This document shows, piece after piece, positions 53,524-63,226 of a stretch of 64,000 bases of DNA; the first letter of the stretch is position 1; every line of letters starts with the position of its first letter. A model generated the notes under the pieces. It had not been told where the DNA came from and searched no databases. It saw nothing but the letters and a program-made list of their open reading frames with translations. Source of the DNA: Bacillaceae bacterium JMAK1. Lineage in GTDB: Bacteria; Bacillota; Bacilli; Bacillales; Marinococcaceae. The position numbers were made by a program, and so were the translations under genes. The DNA is taken from the NCBI GenBank assembly GCA_012970285.1, contig JIBW01000001.1, positions 1 to 64,000 of the forward strand. Direction: 5' to 3'.

Positions 53524-53566
53524 AGACATTACACATACTTCACTGTTGACAAAGGAGGCACCCCTT

Positions 53567-55984
53567 ATGGCCTTTTCACATAAGGAGATTGAAAAGAAAT
53601 GGCAAACGTTTTGGGAATCGAATAAAACGTTTCGCGTGGATACATCAGACAACACACGTGAGAAATTCTATGCGCTAGATATGTTCCCCTATCCATCAGG
53701 AGCGGGCTTACACGTTGGACACCCTGAAGGGTATACAGCGACAGATATTTTATCGAGAATGAAGCGTATGCAAGGATACAACGTATTGCACCCGATGGGT
53801 TGGGATGCATTTGGTTTGCCTGCAGAGCAGTATGCATTAGACACGAATCAACATCCGAATACATTTACGCAAAAGAACATCAACACATTTAAGCGTCAAA
53901 TTCAAGAACTTGGGTTTTCTTATGACTGGGACCGTGAAATTAGCACAACGGATCCAGATTATTATAAGTGGACACAGTGGATTTTTATTCAGCTTTACAA
54001 TAAAGGTCTAGCCTACGTTGATGAAGTAGCGGTGAATTGGTGTCCTGCGCTTGGAACTGTACTTGCGAATGAAGAAGTGATTGACGGTGTTAGTGAGCGT
54101 GGTGGACATCCTGTTGAACGACGTCCAATGAAGCAATGGATGCTTAAGATCACTGAATATGCGGACCGCTTACTTGACGATTTAGATGAGTTGGATTGGC
54201 CTGAAAGCATTAAAGATATGCAACGCAACTGGATTGGCAAATCCGCTGGAGCTGAAGTTCGTTTCCAAATCGGTGAGCACAATGTTGAAGTATTTACGAC
54301 GCGTCCAGATACACTCTTTGGTGCGACGTACATGGTGCTTGCACCAGAACATCGTCTCGTTGACCTTATTACAACGGACGACGCTCGCGAATCCGTTGAA
54401 GCATACCGCAAGAAAGTAAGCACGAAAAGTGACTTAGAACGTACCGATCTTGCAAAAGAGAAGACGGGTGCATTTACAGGTGCTTATGCAACGAACCCTG
54501 TCAACGGCGAACAAATCCCGGTTTGGATTGCCGACTATGTACTCATTAGTTATGGAACTGGAGCGGTAATGGCGGTCCCTGCCCATGACGAGCGTGACTA
54601 TGAGTTTGCTAAAACGTTCGACTTACCGATTCGTGAAGTTGTGAGTGGCGGCAATATTGATGAAGAGCCATACGTTGGTGATGGTGATCACATCAACTCA
54701 GAGTTTCTTAACGGTTTGAACAAAGATGATGCGATTCAAACGGTCATTGAGTGGCTTGAGAAAAACGACTATGGCCAAAAGAAAACGACATACCGTTTGC
54801 GTGATTGGTTGTTTAGTCGTCAACGTTATTGGGGAGAACCGATTCCAATGATTCATTGGGAAGACGGTACGATGACGCCAGTTGATGAAAGTGACTTGCC
54901 ATTAACCCTTCCTGATTTGGATGAATTTAAGCCATCAGGAACAGGGGAATCACCGCTTGCCAATGCAACAGACTGGCTTGAAGTGACCGATCCTAAAACA
55001 GGAATGAAAGGTCGTCGTGAAACGAATACGATGCCACAATGGGCAGGAAGCTGCTGGTATTATTTACGTTTTATCGACCCAGACAATGACGAAGCCCTTG
55101 CCGATCCTGAGAAGTTGAAAACATGGCTTCCAGTCGATATTTACATCGGTGGTGCGGAACATGCCGTTCTTCACTTGCTATACGCTCGTTTCTGGCACAA
55201 AGTTCTTTACGACATCGGTGTTGTACCGACGAAAGAACCGTTCCAACGTTTGTACAACCAAGGGATGATTCTTGGTGAGAACAACGAGAAGATGAGTAAA
55301 TCAAAAGGCAACGTCGTCAATCCAGATGAGATCATTGAAACGCATGGCGCGGATACGCTTCGTATGTATGAAATGTTCATGGGACCATTGGATGCATCAA
55401 TTGCTTGGTCAACAAATGGACTAGACGCATCAAGAAGATTCCTCGATCGTGTGTGGCGTTTACTCGTTACTGAAGAAGGAAAGCTTGTGGATACGGTTGT
55501 TGATGATGCTGCGAGCGATCATTCACTCTTACCGATTTATCACCAAACCGTTGCTAAAGTGAGTGATGACTTTAAAAACTTACGATTTAACACGGGGATT
55601 AGTCAGTTGATGGTGTTGATTAATGCGGCATACAAAGCAGATACGTTACCGAAAGTTGCGATGGAAGGTTTCGTAAAGATGCTTTCGCCAATCGCTCCAC
55701 ACGTAGCAGAAGAGCTATGGCAAAAACTTGGTCACACAGGCACAATTTCGTATGAAGCTTGGCCAGTGCATGATCCTGCTTACCTCGTTCAAGACGAAGT
55801 AGAAGTCGTCGTTCAAGTAAATGGCAAAGTACGTGCCAAGCTTGTCATGTCAAAAGACGCGACAAAAGAAGAGATGCAAGAAAGCGCCTTAGCTGATGAG
55901 AAAGTCGCTAGCAACATTGAAGGCAAAACGATTCGCAAAATCATTGCCGTACCAGGAAAACTCGTTAACGTTGTTGCGAATTAA
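53567..55984 (+). CDS. leuS: Leucyl-tRNA synthetase
   Basis: Charges tRNA-Leu. ATG 53567 with AAAGGAGG upstream gives 805 residues, the size of the bacterial enzyme. Class I motifs: HVGH (49-52) in [14 protein letters not shown] and KMSKS at 575-579. The CP1 editing domain has [14 protein letters not shown] and [15 protein letters not shown]. The closing [15 protein letters not shown] is typical of LeuRS. Single gene with its own promoter and terminator. Confidence 0.98.
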   Translation: MAFSHKEIEKKWQTFWESNKTFRVDTSDNTREKFYALDMFPYPSGAGLHVGHPEGYTATDILSRMKRMQGYNVLHPMGWDAFGLPAEQYALDTNQHPNTFTQKNINTFKRQIQELGFSYDWDREISTTDPDYYKWTQWIFIQLYNKGLAYVDEVAVNWCPALGTVLANEEVIDGVSERGGHPVERRPMKQWMLKITEYADRLLDDLDELDWPESIKDMQRNWIGKSAGAEVRFQIGEHNVEVFTTRPDTLFGATYMVLAPEHRLVDLITTDDARESVEAYRKKVSTKSDLERTDLAKEKTGAFTGAYATNPVNGEQIPVWIADYVLISYGTGAVMAVPAHDERDYEFAKTFDLPIREVVSGGNIDEEPYVGDGDHINSEFLNGLNKDDAIQTVIEWLEKNDYGQKKTTYRLRDWLFSRQRYWGEPIPMIHWEDGTMTPVDESDLPLTLPDLDEFKPSGTGESPLANATDWLEVTDPKTGMKGRRETNTMPQWAGSCWYYLRFIDPDNDEALADPEKLKTWLPVDIYIGGAEHAVLHLLYARFWHKVLYDIGVVPTKEPFQRLYNQGMILGENNEKMSKSKGNVVNPDEIIETHGADTLRMYEMFMGPLDASIAWSTNGLDASRRFLDRVWRLLVTEEGKLVDTVVDDAASDHSLLPIYHQTVAKVSDDFKNLRFNTGISQLMVLINAAYKADTLPKVAMEGFVKMLSPIAPHVAEELWQKLGHTGTISYEAWPVHDPAYLVQDEVEVVVQVNGKVRAKLVMSKDATKEEMQESALADEKVASNIEGKTIRKIIAVPGKLVNVVAN

Positions 55985-55987
55985 TAA

Positions 55988-56027
55988 AAAAGCCCGCCAG
56001 TAGCTTAGACGCTACTGGCGGGCTTTT
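55988..56027. terminator. Bidirectional terminator between leuS and ytfP
   Basis: AAAAGCCCGCCAGTAGC (55988-56004) pairs perfectly with its complement (56011-56027), 17 bp, loop TTAGAC, with A/T runs on both sides. Confidence 0.93.
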
Positions 56028-56031
56028 GCAT

Positions 56032-57288
56032 TTATTCAGTGGTTGCAGCGTTCAGTCCGGCAGTATAGCCAGTCGAGAAAGCAACGGTAATGTTAAATCC
56101 ACCTGTATAGCCGTGAATATCAAGCACCTCACCGCAGAAGTACAAGCCTTCTTTTTGCTTAGAAGCCATCGTTTTAGGTACGATTTCTTTGATTGAAACG
56201 CCGCCTCCAGTAACGAAGGCTTTTTCAATGGAAAGTGTTCCGTTCGCAGTGAATAAAAACGCCTTAGTAAGTTCGCTTAACGTTTGCAATTGTTCATGAC
56301 TGACTTCTTTGAGTGGTGTTGTTGAATCAATTTGTGCTCGGTTTAACAGCGTGAGTAAATAGCGCTCTGGTGCAAAGTTCGCTAGCGCGTTTTTACTAGA
56401 TCTAGCCCCATCGGTTTCTTTATAGGTAAGCAGTTGTTCCTGTAGTGAAGAAACCGATTCATCAGGGTACAAATCAAGGCTCAGCGTAACCGGGTTTTGT
56501 TTGTTCTTTTTGCGTTCTTTTACGACGTACTGACTACAGCGAAGTGCCGTCGGACCACTAATCCCAAAGTGAGTAAACAATACATCACCCGTATGAGTGA
56601 CGATTTTCTTTTGTTTTTTGTTTAAGACGGTTAGTGCAATATTTCGAAGCGACAACCCTTGCATTGAACGATTTTTTATGAATGTTTCGTTTGAGGTGAT
56701 CGGAACTTCTGTAGGATAGAGATCTGTAATTGTATGTCCAGCGGACTTTGCGAATGGATAGCCATCTCCAGTACTGCCCGTGTGGGGAACGCTCGTCCCA
56801 CCTGTTGCGACAATAACGGCGTCCCCTTCAATTGTTTTGCCAGATTCCAAGTTGACTCCAGTTACGTGCTCCTCATTGATTTGCAATGATTTCACACGTT
56901 CATTCGTTCGAATGGTCACCTTTAGACGGTGAATTTCTTTTAATAACGTATCTACGACGGTTTTGGCGCTATCGGTAACTGGGAACATCCGGCCCATGTC
57001 TTCTTCTTTTAATTGGATGCCTAACCCTTCGAAATAATGAATGATGTTTTCATTGTTCCAAACTGAAAACGGGCTGTACATAAACTTCCCGTTGCCTGGA
57101 ATAAATGAAATCAACTCACTTTCATCCATTCGATTGGTTACGTTACATCGTCCACCACCTGAAATGGCAAGCTTTCGACCGAGTTTGTTGCCTTTGTCAA
57201 CGAGCGTGACCTTCGCTCCGTGTGTGGCGGCAGCAACGGCTGCCATTAACCCTGAAGGTCCTCCACCGATAATAATGACTTTTTTCAT
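56032..57288 (-). CDS. ytfP: HI0933-family FAD/NAD-linked oxidoreductase YtfP
   Basis: A 418-residue flavoprotein of the HI0933/YtfP family. N-terminal FAD motif [20 protein letters not shown], followed by [16 protein letters not shown] (family hallmark), [24 protein letters not shown] and the C-terminal FITGG-like [12 protein letters not shown] with [15 protein letters not shown]. Cytoplasmic; its physiological substrate is uncertain. Neighbours leuS and ytgP match B. subtilis order. Confidence 0.88.
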   Translation of the reverse strand: MKKVIIIGGGPSGLMAAVAAATHGAKVTLVDKGNKLGRKLAISGGGRCNVTNRMDESELISFIPGNGKFMYSPFSVWNNENIIHYFEGLGIQLKEEDMGRMFPVTDSAKTVVDTLLKEIHRLKVTIRTNERVKSLQINEEHVTGVNLESGKTIEGDAVIVATGGTSVPHTGSTGDGYPFAKSAGHTITDLYPTEVPITSNETFIKNRSMQGLSLRNIALTVLNKKQKKIVTHTGDVLFTHFGISGPTALRCSQYVVKERKKNKQNPVTLSLDLYPDESVSSLQEQLLTYKETDGARSSKNALANFAPERYLLTLLNRAQIDSTTPLKEVSHEQLQTLSELTKAFLFTANGTLSIEKAFVTGGGVSIKEIVPKTMASKQKEGLYFCGEVLDIHGYTGGFNITVAFSTGYTAGLNAATTE

Positions 57289-57409
57289 AACGTTCTCCTT
57301 TTACATCCGTTCATTCGTTATTGAATGATAACACGGAACGAGCGTAATTTCCTAATTCAATCAGCAATGATCACAGAAAGAAAGCTACAATAAATACTCT
57401 GAATTTGAA

Positions 57410-57466
57410 ACCTGTTCAAGAATGTATTCGTACGTATCGTATGGCTTCATTCTTGAAAATACAGGT
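57410..57466. other. Long hairpin in the divergent ytfP-yjbQ intergenic region
   Basis: ACCTG-TTCAAGAATG (57410-57424) pairs with CATTCTTGAA (57448-57457) and CAGGT (57462-57466), with a 4-nt bulge, around a 23-nt loop containing the self-complementary TACGTA. It is not followed by a U-run. The remaining intergenic sequence (57289-57409, 57467-57583) shows no gene. Confidence 0.5.
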
Positions 57467-57520
57467 GAAAAATACGAAATAAATGCTTCTATATTCCCAG
57501 TAAAAACTAGTTTTTACCCA

Positions 57521-57529
57521 TGTTATACT
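57521..57529 (+). promoter_or_regulatory. Extended -10 promoter of the yjbQ-like operon
   Basis: TGTTATACT: TG at 57521-57522 and TATACT at 57524-57529, with no clear -35. The predicted start is about 48 nt before the ATG at 57584. Confidence 0.5.
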
Positions 57530-57583
57530 AAGAATAGATCATTTAACCGTCTACTCTGAAAATATGAACAAATGAGGTGAAGC

Positions 57584-58000
57584 ATGGAACAGATTACGAT
57601 TCATAGTCGCACTCATAGTGAAATGATTGATATTACCTCACAGATTGAACAGTACATTACGCAGAATAATTATAATCATGGCATTGTGTATGTTTCCAAT
57701 TTGCATACGACAGCTGGAATTACGATTAACGAAAATGCTGACCCAGATGTAAAAACCGACTTCCTAAGACGCTTGGATGAAGTCTATCCTTGGGAACATC
57801 CAGAGGATTTGCATGCAGAAGGAAATACAGCCGCTCATTTAAAAGCGAGTACCGTTGGAGCCACCCAAGCAATTCTCGTGGAAGATGGCAAGTTAGTGCT
57901 TGGGACGTGGCAAGGGGTTTATTTTTGTGAATTTGATGGACCGAGAAACTCAAGGCGAGTGGCACTTTCGTTTGTCCAGTCAGAAGGAGGTCGTTTATGA
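57584..58000 (+). CDS. UPF0047/YjbQ-family protein
   Basis: A 138-residue member of UPF0047, a family reported to have weak thiamine-phosphate-synthase activity in E. coli. Conserved marks: [20 protein letters not shown], the His-rich [19 protein letters not shown] segment that binds metal, and the C-terminal [19 protein letters not shown] 57584 has GAGGTGAAG upstream. It overlaps the next small gene by 4 nt. Physiological role uncertain. Confidence 0.85.
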   Translation: MEQITIHSRTHSEMIDITSQIEQYITQNNYNHGIVYVSNLHTTAGITINENADPDVKTDFLRRLDEVYPWEHPEDLHAEGNTAAHLKASTVGATQAILVEDGKLVLGTWQGVYFCEFDGPRNSRRVALSFVQSEGGRL

Positions 58001-58344
58001 GTCGAAGAGGAGGTAGACCAAGAGCGTCTTCTCGTTCGAGAGGACCATCGAGTCGAGGTTCGAGCGGTCGTTCAACGAGTCGTCCACGTACAAACCGCCC
58101 GTCTAATCGTCCGAGCAAAAGTAGTGGTGGAGGCTATCGCCCGAAAGCGTCAAGCAGTGGTGGAAGTGGTGGAGGTTTTCTAAAAGGCATGGCAGTAGGA
58201 AGTATGATGGGGCGAGGTCGAAGACGAAGACATATGGGTGGAGGCTATTACAACAGAGGCGGCAACGGAATGGGTTTAGGTTGTTTAGCGGGAATCGTTA
58301 TTGTCGTTTTAATCGGGATCATTTTCTTGCTCTTAACGAATTGA
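57997..58344 (+). CDS. Arg/Ser/Gly-rich tail-anchored small protein
   Basis: A 115-residue low-complexity protein I do not recognise. Residues 2-50 are mostly Arg, Ser, Pro and Gly in SRG/RPS repeats; residues 70-90 have [20 protein letters not shown]; the last 22 are hydrophobic ([20 protein letters not shown]), a likely membrane tail. The charge pattern puts the long basic part in the cytoplasm (inference). AAGGAGG precedes the ATG, and a 4-nt overlap couples it to yjbQ. An RNA- or DNA-binding, membrane-tethered role is possible but unproven. Confidence 0.6.
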   Translation: MSRRGGRPRASSRSRGPSSRGSSGRSTSRPRTNRPSNRPSKSSGGGYRPKASSSGGSGGGFLKGMAVGSMMGRGRRRRHMGGGYYNRGGNGMGLGCLAGIVIVVLIGIIFLLLTN

Positions 58345-58354
58345 GGTACGAGTA

Positions 58355-58816
58355 ATGAAGCGAAGTTTGCACGTAATCCCGTGTGGGAAGAAGAAAATCT
58401 GGGATGTGGATCCTACACACCCACCTGCCTATGCTAAAGATGCTTATGTCGGTACATTCCACCGAATCTGCCGACACTATGTGCATCATTTTGATGTTGA
58501 CTGGGTGATTCTTTCGGCAAAGTATGGATTTCTACTCCCGAACGATATCGTTTCACATAATTATGACTTAACATGGAATATTTCACATAAAGAAGATTGG
58601 ATTCCGATGGAGCGTTTACGAGATCAAGTGAAAGAAGAGAAGCTTCATAACTATGAACGAATTGTCTTGTTAACTGGAAAGAAATACGAACCGATCGTTC
58701 GTAACATTTTTGGGTCGGCTTTTCCTGTTATTCGTCCCTTAGACGGGGCAAGAGGAATCGGTGACATGCAAGCGATGTTGAAACATTCCATCGAACAAAA
58801 CGTCAAATTATGTTGA
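58355..58816 (+). CDS. DUF6884 family protein (YaaA-like fold)
   Basis: A 153-residue protein with the motif HVIPCGKKKIWD at the N terminus and VILSAKYGFLLPNDIVSHNY in the middle, the pattern of DUF6884 and related peroxide-stress/YaaA-like domains. KKK and the Ser-Ala-Lys-Tyr-Gly loop look like a nucleotide- or nucleic-acid-binding site. Function not known. It is 10 nt after the Arg-rich gene and ends at a terminator. Confidence 0.65.
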   Translation: MKRSLHVIPCGKKKIWDVDPTHPPAYAKDAYVGTFHRICRHYVHHFDVDWVILSAKYGFLLPNDIVSHNYDLTWNISHKEDWIPMERLRDQVKEEKLHNYERIVLLTGKKYEPIVRNIFGSAFPVIRPLDGARGIGDMQAMLKHSIEQNVKLC

Positions 58817-58817
58817 G

Positions 58818-58850
58818 AAGCGACAACGGTGATAAAGTTGTCGCTTTTTT
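58818..58850 (+). terminator. Terminator of the yjbQ-like operon
   Basis: AAGCGACAAC (58818-58827) pairs with GTTGTCGCTT (58837-58846), then a T-run. Confidence 0.88.
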
Positions 58851-58931
58851 GTAAGCAGTCATGTCTAATAAGATATGGTAAAATGCGTAAGATGGACGTT
58901 TGTTTTCTCGGTGAAGGGTGCGTAGACAATT

Positions 58932-60545
58932 ATGGCAGAAAGTAAGTTAGTCCGAGGAACAATGATGCTAACAGGGGCAACGTTGTTTTCACGGTTACTC
59001 GGATTGTTATACATATTTCCATTTACATTAATGGTCGGTCAACAAGGAAATGCCTTATATTCTTACGGTTATCTTCCGTATACGTTGTTGCTAAGTCTAT
59101 CAACGTTAGGGATTCCGATGGCAGTCTCTAAATTCGTTGCCAAGTATCACGCAGTTGGCGATTATGAAACTGGTCATCGACTGTTTCGTTCCGCGCTGAT
59201 TGTGATGGGAATTACAGGGATTATCTCGTTTCTATTGCTCTTTTTATTAGCACCACAAATTGCGGCTCAAGTCGTTGCAGATGATGGAACCGGGAATCGG
59301 CCAGAAGACGCAACATTTGTTATTCGTATGGTAAGTGTCGCGCTAATTATTATTCCGATCATGGCAGTGATTCGTGGATATTTCCAAGGGTTTCAATCGA
59401 TGGGACCAACGGCGATTTCACAAGTCGTTGAACAAATCTTCCGTGTCGGTTTTATTCTCGTTGCTACATTCCTAATTCTACAAGTAGGAAATGGATCGCT
59501 CGGGACTGCCGTTGGTTTTGCGACATTCGGTGCATTTATTGGAGGCTTAGGCTCATTTCTTGTCTTGTATTATTTTTGGAGAAAGCGCAAGGCAGGAATT
59601 CACCAATTAGTAAGCGAAACAAAGAGACAAGGAGAGCCGTTGCCACTGGGTGGCATGTACAAAGAATTGATTCGCTATGCGTTGCCACTTTCATTTGTAG
59701 GGTTGGCAATCCCGCTCTTCCAATTAATTGATATGTTTACGTATTCGAGTGCATTAGAAACGTATGGATTTACAGGTCAAGAAGCGGAAAGCGCATTTGG
59801 TATTTTTGCAAGGACGAGTCACTCAGTCATTCTTATTCCAGTGGCAGTAGCAACGGCCATGTCCGTAAATATTATCCCAGCCATTACCCGTTCAAATACG
59901 AGCGGTAATCGTGATGAGATGAATGCATACATGACGAAGTGTTTTTATATCATCTTATTCTTTACCGTTCCAGCGATGGCAGGGCTTATGATTTTATCGA
60001 CACCAGCGTTTGCGACATTGTTCGGTATGGATGACTATATTCTCGGTGGTCAGATCCTGCAAATGTATGCACCAGCTGCGGTATTGTTCTCACTATTTGC
60101 AGTGACCGCTGCGATGTTACAAGGAATGAATAAACAAAAGCAAGCGATCATGGGGCTTGTAATTGGGCTCATCATTAAATTGAGTCTCACGTACATTCTT
60201 ACTGTTCTGTTTGGTGTTGGTGGAGCTGTTGTCGCTACGTTACTTGGCTATAGTATAGCGATTGTGTACAACGTTATTTCCATCCGGAAAGCAACGAACT
60301 ATGAAGTGAATCAGTTAAAGCATCCTGCACTTAAAGTAGCGTTGATTACAGTAGTCATGGTCGTTGCAGTAGCGATTGTGCAAGCGGGTGGTCAACACGT
60401 ATTTGATACATCAACGCAAGTAGGAATGGTTTCTGTTCTAGCCTTCGGTGTTGTTACAGGCGGATTACTATATTTTGTTCTGGCTGTACGAACGGGGTTA
60501 GCTGCAGACGTATTGGGAGATCGTTTTGCTTTGTTAAGAAAATGA
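58932..60545 (+). CDS. ytgP: MurJ-type lipid II flippase YtgP (SpoVB/MOP family)
   Basis: A 537-residue polytopic protein of the MOP flippase superfamily, with 14 predicted membrane segments. The SpoVB/MurJ-type opening is GTMMLTGATLFSRLLGLLYI, with the central GYFQGFQSMGPTAISQVVEQ. B. subtilis YtgP (MurJ) flips lipid II across the membrane for wall synthesis. The next gene codes for a SEDS glycosyltransferase, the enzyme that uses the flipped lipid. ATG 58932 has GAAGGGTG upstream. Confidence 0.92.
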   Translation: MAESKLVRGTMMLTGATLFSRLLGLLYIFPFTLMVGQQGNALYSYGYLPYTLLLSLSTLGIPMAVSKFVAKYHAVGDYETGHRLFRSALIVMGITGIISFLLLFLLAPQIAAQVVADDGTGNRPEDATFVIRMVSVALIIIPIMAVIRGYFQGFQSMGPTAISQVVEQIFRVGFILVATFLILQVGNGSLGTAVGFATFGAFIGGLGSFLVLYYFWRKRKAGIHQLVSETKRQGEPLPLGGMYKELIRYALPLSFVGLAIPLFQLIDMFTYSSALETYGFTGQEAESAFGIFARTSHSVILIPVAVATAMSVNIIPAITRSNTSGNRDEMNAYMTKCFYIILFFTVPAMAGLMILSTPAFATLFGMDDYILGGQILQMYAPAAVLFSLFAVTAAMLQGMNKQKQAIMGLVIGLIIKLSLTYILTVLFGVGGAVVATLLGYSIAIVYNVISIRKATNYEVNQLKHPALKVALITVVMVVAVAIVQAGGQHVFDTSTQVGMVSVLAFGVVTGGLLYFVLAVRTGLAADVLGDRFALLRK

Positions 60546-60610
60546 AATCTACTGTAATTGGTTCAGCATGTTACACTAAAATTTGATTTTATTGTAGGTG
60601 GGTGAAAGGG

Positions 60611-61789
60611 ATGCTGGCACGTTTTAAAGCCTTTGATTGGATATTTATCAGTGCTGTATTTGCTTTAGCTGTCTTCGGTCTTCTCATGGTATATAGTGCT
60701 AGTTATCCTGCTGCAATTAACAGCGGTGAACCAGCAACTGCAGTCGTATCAAGACAGCTAATGTTTTTTGTTATCGGTATTGTATTGTTTGTAGTGATCA
60801 TGAATTTCAGATACCAATTTTTCAAGAAGTTAAGTCCGTTGATCATTATTGCTTCATTGATTCTTCTGTTATTAGTTCCGATTATAGGTCTTGAAGATAA
60901 AGGTGCAACAAGGTGGATCTCAATTGCTGGGTTTACAATTCAGCCTTCCGAGTTTGTAAAGCTTGGTGTAATTATCTACTTGGCGTCTGTATACTCAAAG
61001 AAACATAAATACATTAATCGTTTTATACAAGGTGTATTACCACCACTTGTAATCGTCGTCTTTTTGTTCACGTTAATCTTGCTACAACCGGATTTAGGTA
61101 CAGCAGTCGTCATTTTGATGGTTACAGGGATTATTATCTTTTTATCAGGTGCAAGGCTCAGGCATTTAATAATGCTCGGTGCGCTTTCCTTAACGTCAGT
61201 CGCAATATTAATTACACAAGAAGAGTATCGAATGAACAGGATCTTTGCTTTTATAGATCCATTTGCTCATCAAGATACACACGGGCACCAGTTAATTCAA
61301 TCGTATTATGCGATTGCTAATGGTGGTGTAACGGGTACTGGGTTTGGTCAAAGTGTTCAAAAGCTAGGTTATTTACCAGAACCACATAACGACTTTATCT
61401 TATCGATCATTTCAGAAGAAACGGGTATTCTCGGTGTTGGATTTGTGATTCTTTGCTTCTTAGTGATTGGGTTTCGTGGCATCGTGATCGGAAGTCGCTC
61501 AAAAAGCGTGTTCGGGTCATTGCTTGCATACGGAATTGTGTTTATGTTTATGTTCCAATTCATCTTTAATGCGGGAGCTGTAAGCGGAACGTTACCGATT
61601 ACAGGGATTACACTACCGTTTGTAAGTGCTGGTGGTTCTTCACTGATTGTTTCCTTTGTTGCGGCAGCAATCGTTGCGAACATTTCAAGGCAGAACACAA
61701 AAGAACAAAATCAAGAACACGTTGAAGACGTGGAAGATGAAGAACCGACATTAACCGTTGTTCAAAATGGGAAGATGGGGGCAAAATAA
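60611..61789 (+). CDS. SEDS-family peptidoglycan glycosyltransferase (FtsW/RodA/SpoVE)
   Basis: A polytopic protein of about 392 residues with ten predicted membrane segments. SEDS hallmarks are DKGATRWISIAGFTIQPSEF, the catalytic-Asp loop LQPDLGTAVV, EPHNDFILSIISEETG and LPFVSAGGSSLIVSF. It polymerises lipid II with a class B PBP. Start ATG 60611 after AGGTGGGTGAAAGGG; GTG 60602 is in frame. Which paralogue (FtsW, RodA or another) cannot be decided by eye. It is 2 nt before the next gene. Confidence 0.9.
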   Translation: MLARFKAFDWIFISAVFALAVFGLLMVYSASYPAAINSGEPATAVVSRQLMFFVIGIVLFVVIMNFRYQFFKKLSPLIIIASLILLLLVPIIGLEDKGATRWISIAGFTIQPSEFVKLGVIIYLASVYSKKHKYINRFIQGVLPPLVIVVFLFTLILLQPDLGTAVVILMVTGIIIFLSGARLRHLIMLGALSLTSVAILITQEEYRMNRIFAFIDPFAHQDTHGHQLIQSYYAIANGGVTGTGFGQSVQKLGYLPEPHNDFILSIISEETGILGVGFVILCFLVIGFRGIVIGSRSKSVFGSLLAYGIVFMFMFQFIFNAGAVSGTLPITGITLPFVSAGGSSLIVSFVAAAIVANISRQNTKEQNQEHVEDVEDEEPTLTVVQNGKMGAK

Positions 61790-61791
61790 TT

Positions 61792-62463
61792 ATGTTGGTC
61801 GTAGGTTACGGTCGATTAGGACAAGCGATTGTCGGCATTTTAACGAACCATCAAACAGAACGCGTACATGTGTACAATCGAACGAAAGATAAATTAACAG
61901 GTGATCACAACGTAAACATCATCGACCCTCAGTCGTTTAAAGATTATCACGATGTATTGCTTGCAATTCCGGCTCATGCTTATGAGCCGTTTTTTTCCAT
62001 GTACCGATCATTTTTTTCGTCAACGTGTCGTTTTTATTATACGGCTACGGCCCTTTTGCATTCTGACGTTCATACGCTTTTAGAACGGGAACAGACGATG
62101 ATTCCGTGTAAGTTGTTAGGTCATGCTCGGGTTGCATTGCAAGAGCGAGAAGCGGTATTTGCACTTCAAAACGATCAACAAGTAAAAAGGTTCAATGAAT
62201 TAACATCACATGCATTTACAGTTATTGAAGGCGATGAAGATGCAGTTAGAATGGCTAATACGATTGCGACTGAAGAAAGCTTGCGAGGGTTAATGCGAAT
62301 GGAAGAGCGAGTGAGCGGAACGTCGATCTCTAATGAAATGCTTCGAGCTGTACAAGCTCAAATACCTAATGGTATTGCAAAGGCGCATTTGCATCATGAT
62401 CACGGCCACTTTGCCAGATCATTACTACAACAATGGAACATCAGGGGCGACGAAGATGAGTGA
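61792..62463 (+). CDS. NAD(P)-binding Rossmann protein of unknown function
   Basis: A 223-residue protein starting with a dinucleotide motif VVGYGRLGQAIVGIL, like the N-terminal domain of pyrroline-5-carboxylate reductase or 6-phosphogluconate-type enzymes. The rest is helical with conserved-looking MEERVSGTSISNEML, and a His-rich tail (AHLHHDHGHF). No catalytic set was recognised. It lies between a SEDS gene (2 nt) and rsuA (8-nt overlap), so it is part of that transcript. Confidence 0.55.
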   Translation: MLVVGYGRLGQAIVGILTNHQTERVHVYNRTKDKLTGDHNVNIIDPQSFKDYHDVLLAIPAHAYEPFFSMYRSFFSSTCRFYYTATALLHSDVHTLLEREQTMIPCKLLGHARVALQEREAVFALQNDQQVKRFNELTSHAFTVIEGDEDAVRMANTIATEESLRGLMRMEERVSGTSISNEMLRAVQAQIPNGIAKAHLHHDHGHFARSLLQQWNIRGDEDE

Positions 62464-63172
62464 AAATAGCATGCGAATTGATAAGTTTTTAGCGAATGCG
62501 AACGTAGGCTCAAGAAGCGATGTGAAGAAATTAATCAAAAAAAAGCTCGTCATTGTAAACGAGACATTGGTTTCTGATGCAAGTTATAAAGTGGATGCAT
62601 TGAAAGATGATATTCGTGTAAATGGGGAAGTAATTACGCTTAGAACATCGCCGAGTTATTACGTCATGAATAAAAGAAGTGGTGTTGTTACAGCGAAGAA
62701 AGATCACTTACACAAAACGGTGATGGATGATTTACACATAGACATACGTGAGCAACTTTTTCCTGTCGGTCGGTTAGACAAAGATACAGAAGGTCTTCTA
62801 CTTTTAACGAGTGATGGAGACTTTGCGCATCGTCTAACGTCGCCAAAGCATGACGTCGAAAAGGAATATGCAGTTGGACTAGACGCCTTGCCGCTTGAAG
62901 GAGAGCTCCTTCGAATCGAAGAAGGACTTGAGTTAAAAGACGGAAGTCGAACAAAACCAGCGAAGATTACATTGAGCGAGCATCCGGATTATACGTTGCA
63001 CATTACGATTACTGAAGGCAAGTATCATCAAGTGAAGCGAATGTTTGGAGCAATCGGTCGTAAAGTCGAGCGTTTAAAGCGTGTGAGAATCGGTGCGCTT
63101 CAATTAGACGAACATTTAGCAACGGGCGAATATCGAGAGCTTACAACAGAAGAAGTTGAACAACTACAGTAA
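62456..63172 (+). CDS. RsuA/RluB-family 16S rRNA pseudouridine synthase
   Basis: Makes pseudouridine in rRNA. ATG 62456 (AGGGG 8 nt upstream; product MSENSMRIDKFL) is preferred over the longer open frame; about 238 residues. N-terminal S4 domain (MRIDKFLANANVGSRSDVKK) is followed by the catalytic RsuA motif GRLDKDTEGLLLLTSDGDF, with its Asp, and EGKYHQVKRMFGAIGRKV. It overlaps the upstream gene by 8 nt. Corresponds to the B. subtilis ytzF/ytzG region. Confidence 0.92.
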   Translation: MSENSMRIDKFLANANVGSRSDVKKLIKKKLVIVNETLVSDASYKVDALKDDIRVNGEVITLRTSPSYYVMNKRSGVVTAKKDHLHKTVMDDLHIDIREQLFPVGRLDKDTEGLLLLTSDGDFAHRLTSPKHDVEKEYAVGLDALPLEGELLRIEEGLELKDGSRTKPAKITLSEHPDYTLHITITEGKYHQVKRMFGAIGRKVERLKRVRIGALQLDEHLATGEYRELTTEEVEQLQ

Positions 63173-63179
63173 ACAAAAG

Positions 63180-63206
63180 AAAGCCAGCACAGATGTGCTG
63201 GCTTTT
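63180..63206. terminator. Terminator between rsuA and ytzE
   Basis: AAAGCCAGCAC (63180-63190) pairs with GTGCTGGCTTT (63195-63205), loop AGAT, with A/T runs on either side. Confidence 0.88.
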
Positions 63207-63226
63207 CAAAATTTCTACACGTATGT

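Noticed and set aside
53472-53525. 17-codon leader ORF (MDGFTLFDDVS..) upstream of leuS
   Set aside because: It ends in the T-run, has only one leucine codon and no ribosome site, so leader-peptide attenuation by leucine is not supported.
53300-53566. T-box riboswitch for leuS
   Set aside because: No T-box consensus (AGGGTGGNACCGCG) or specifier stem was found, and the distance from the promoter to the start codon is only about 110 nt.
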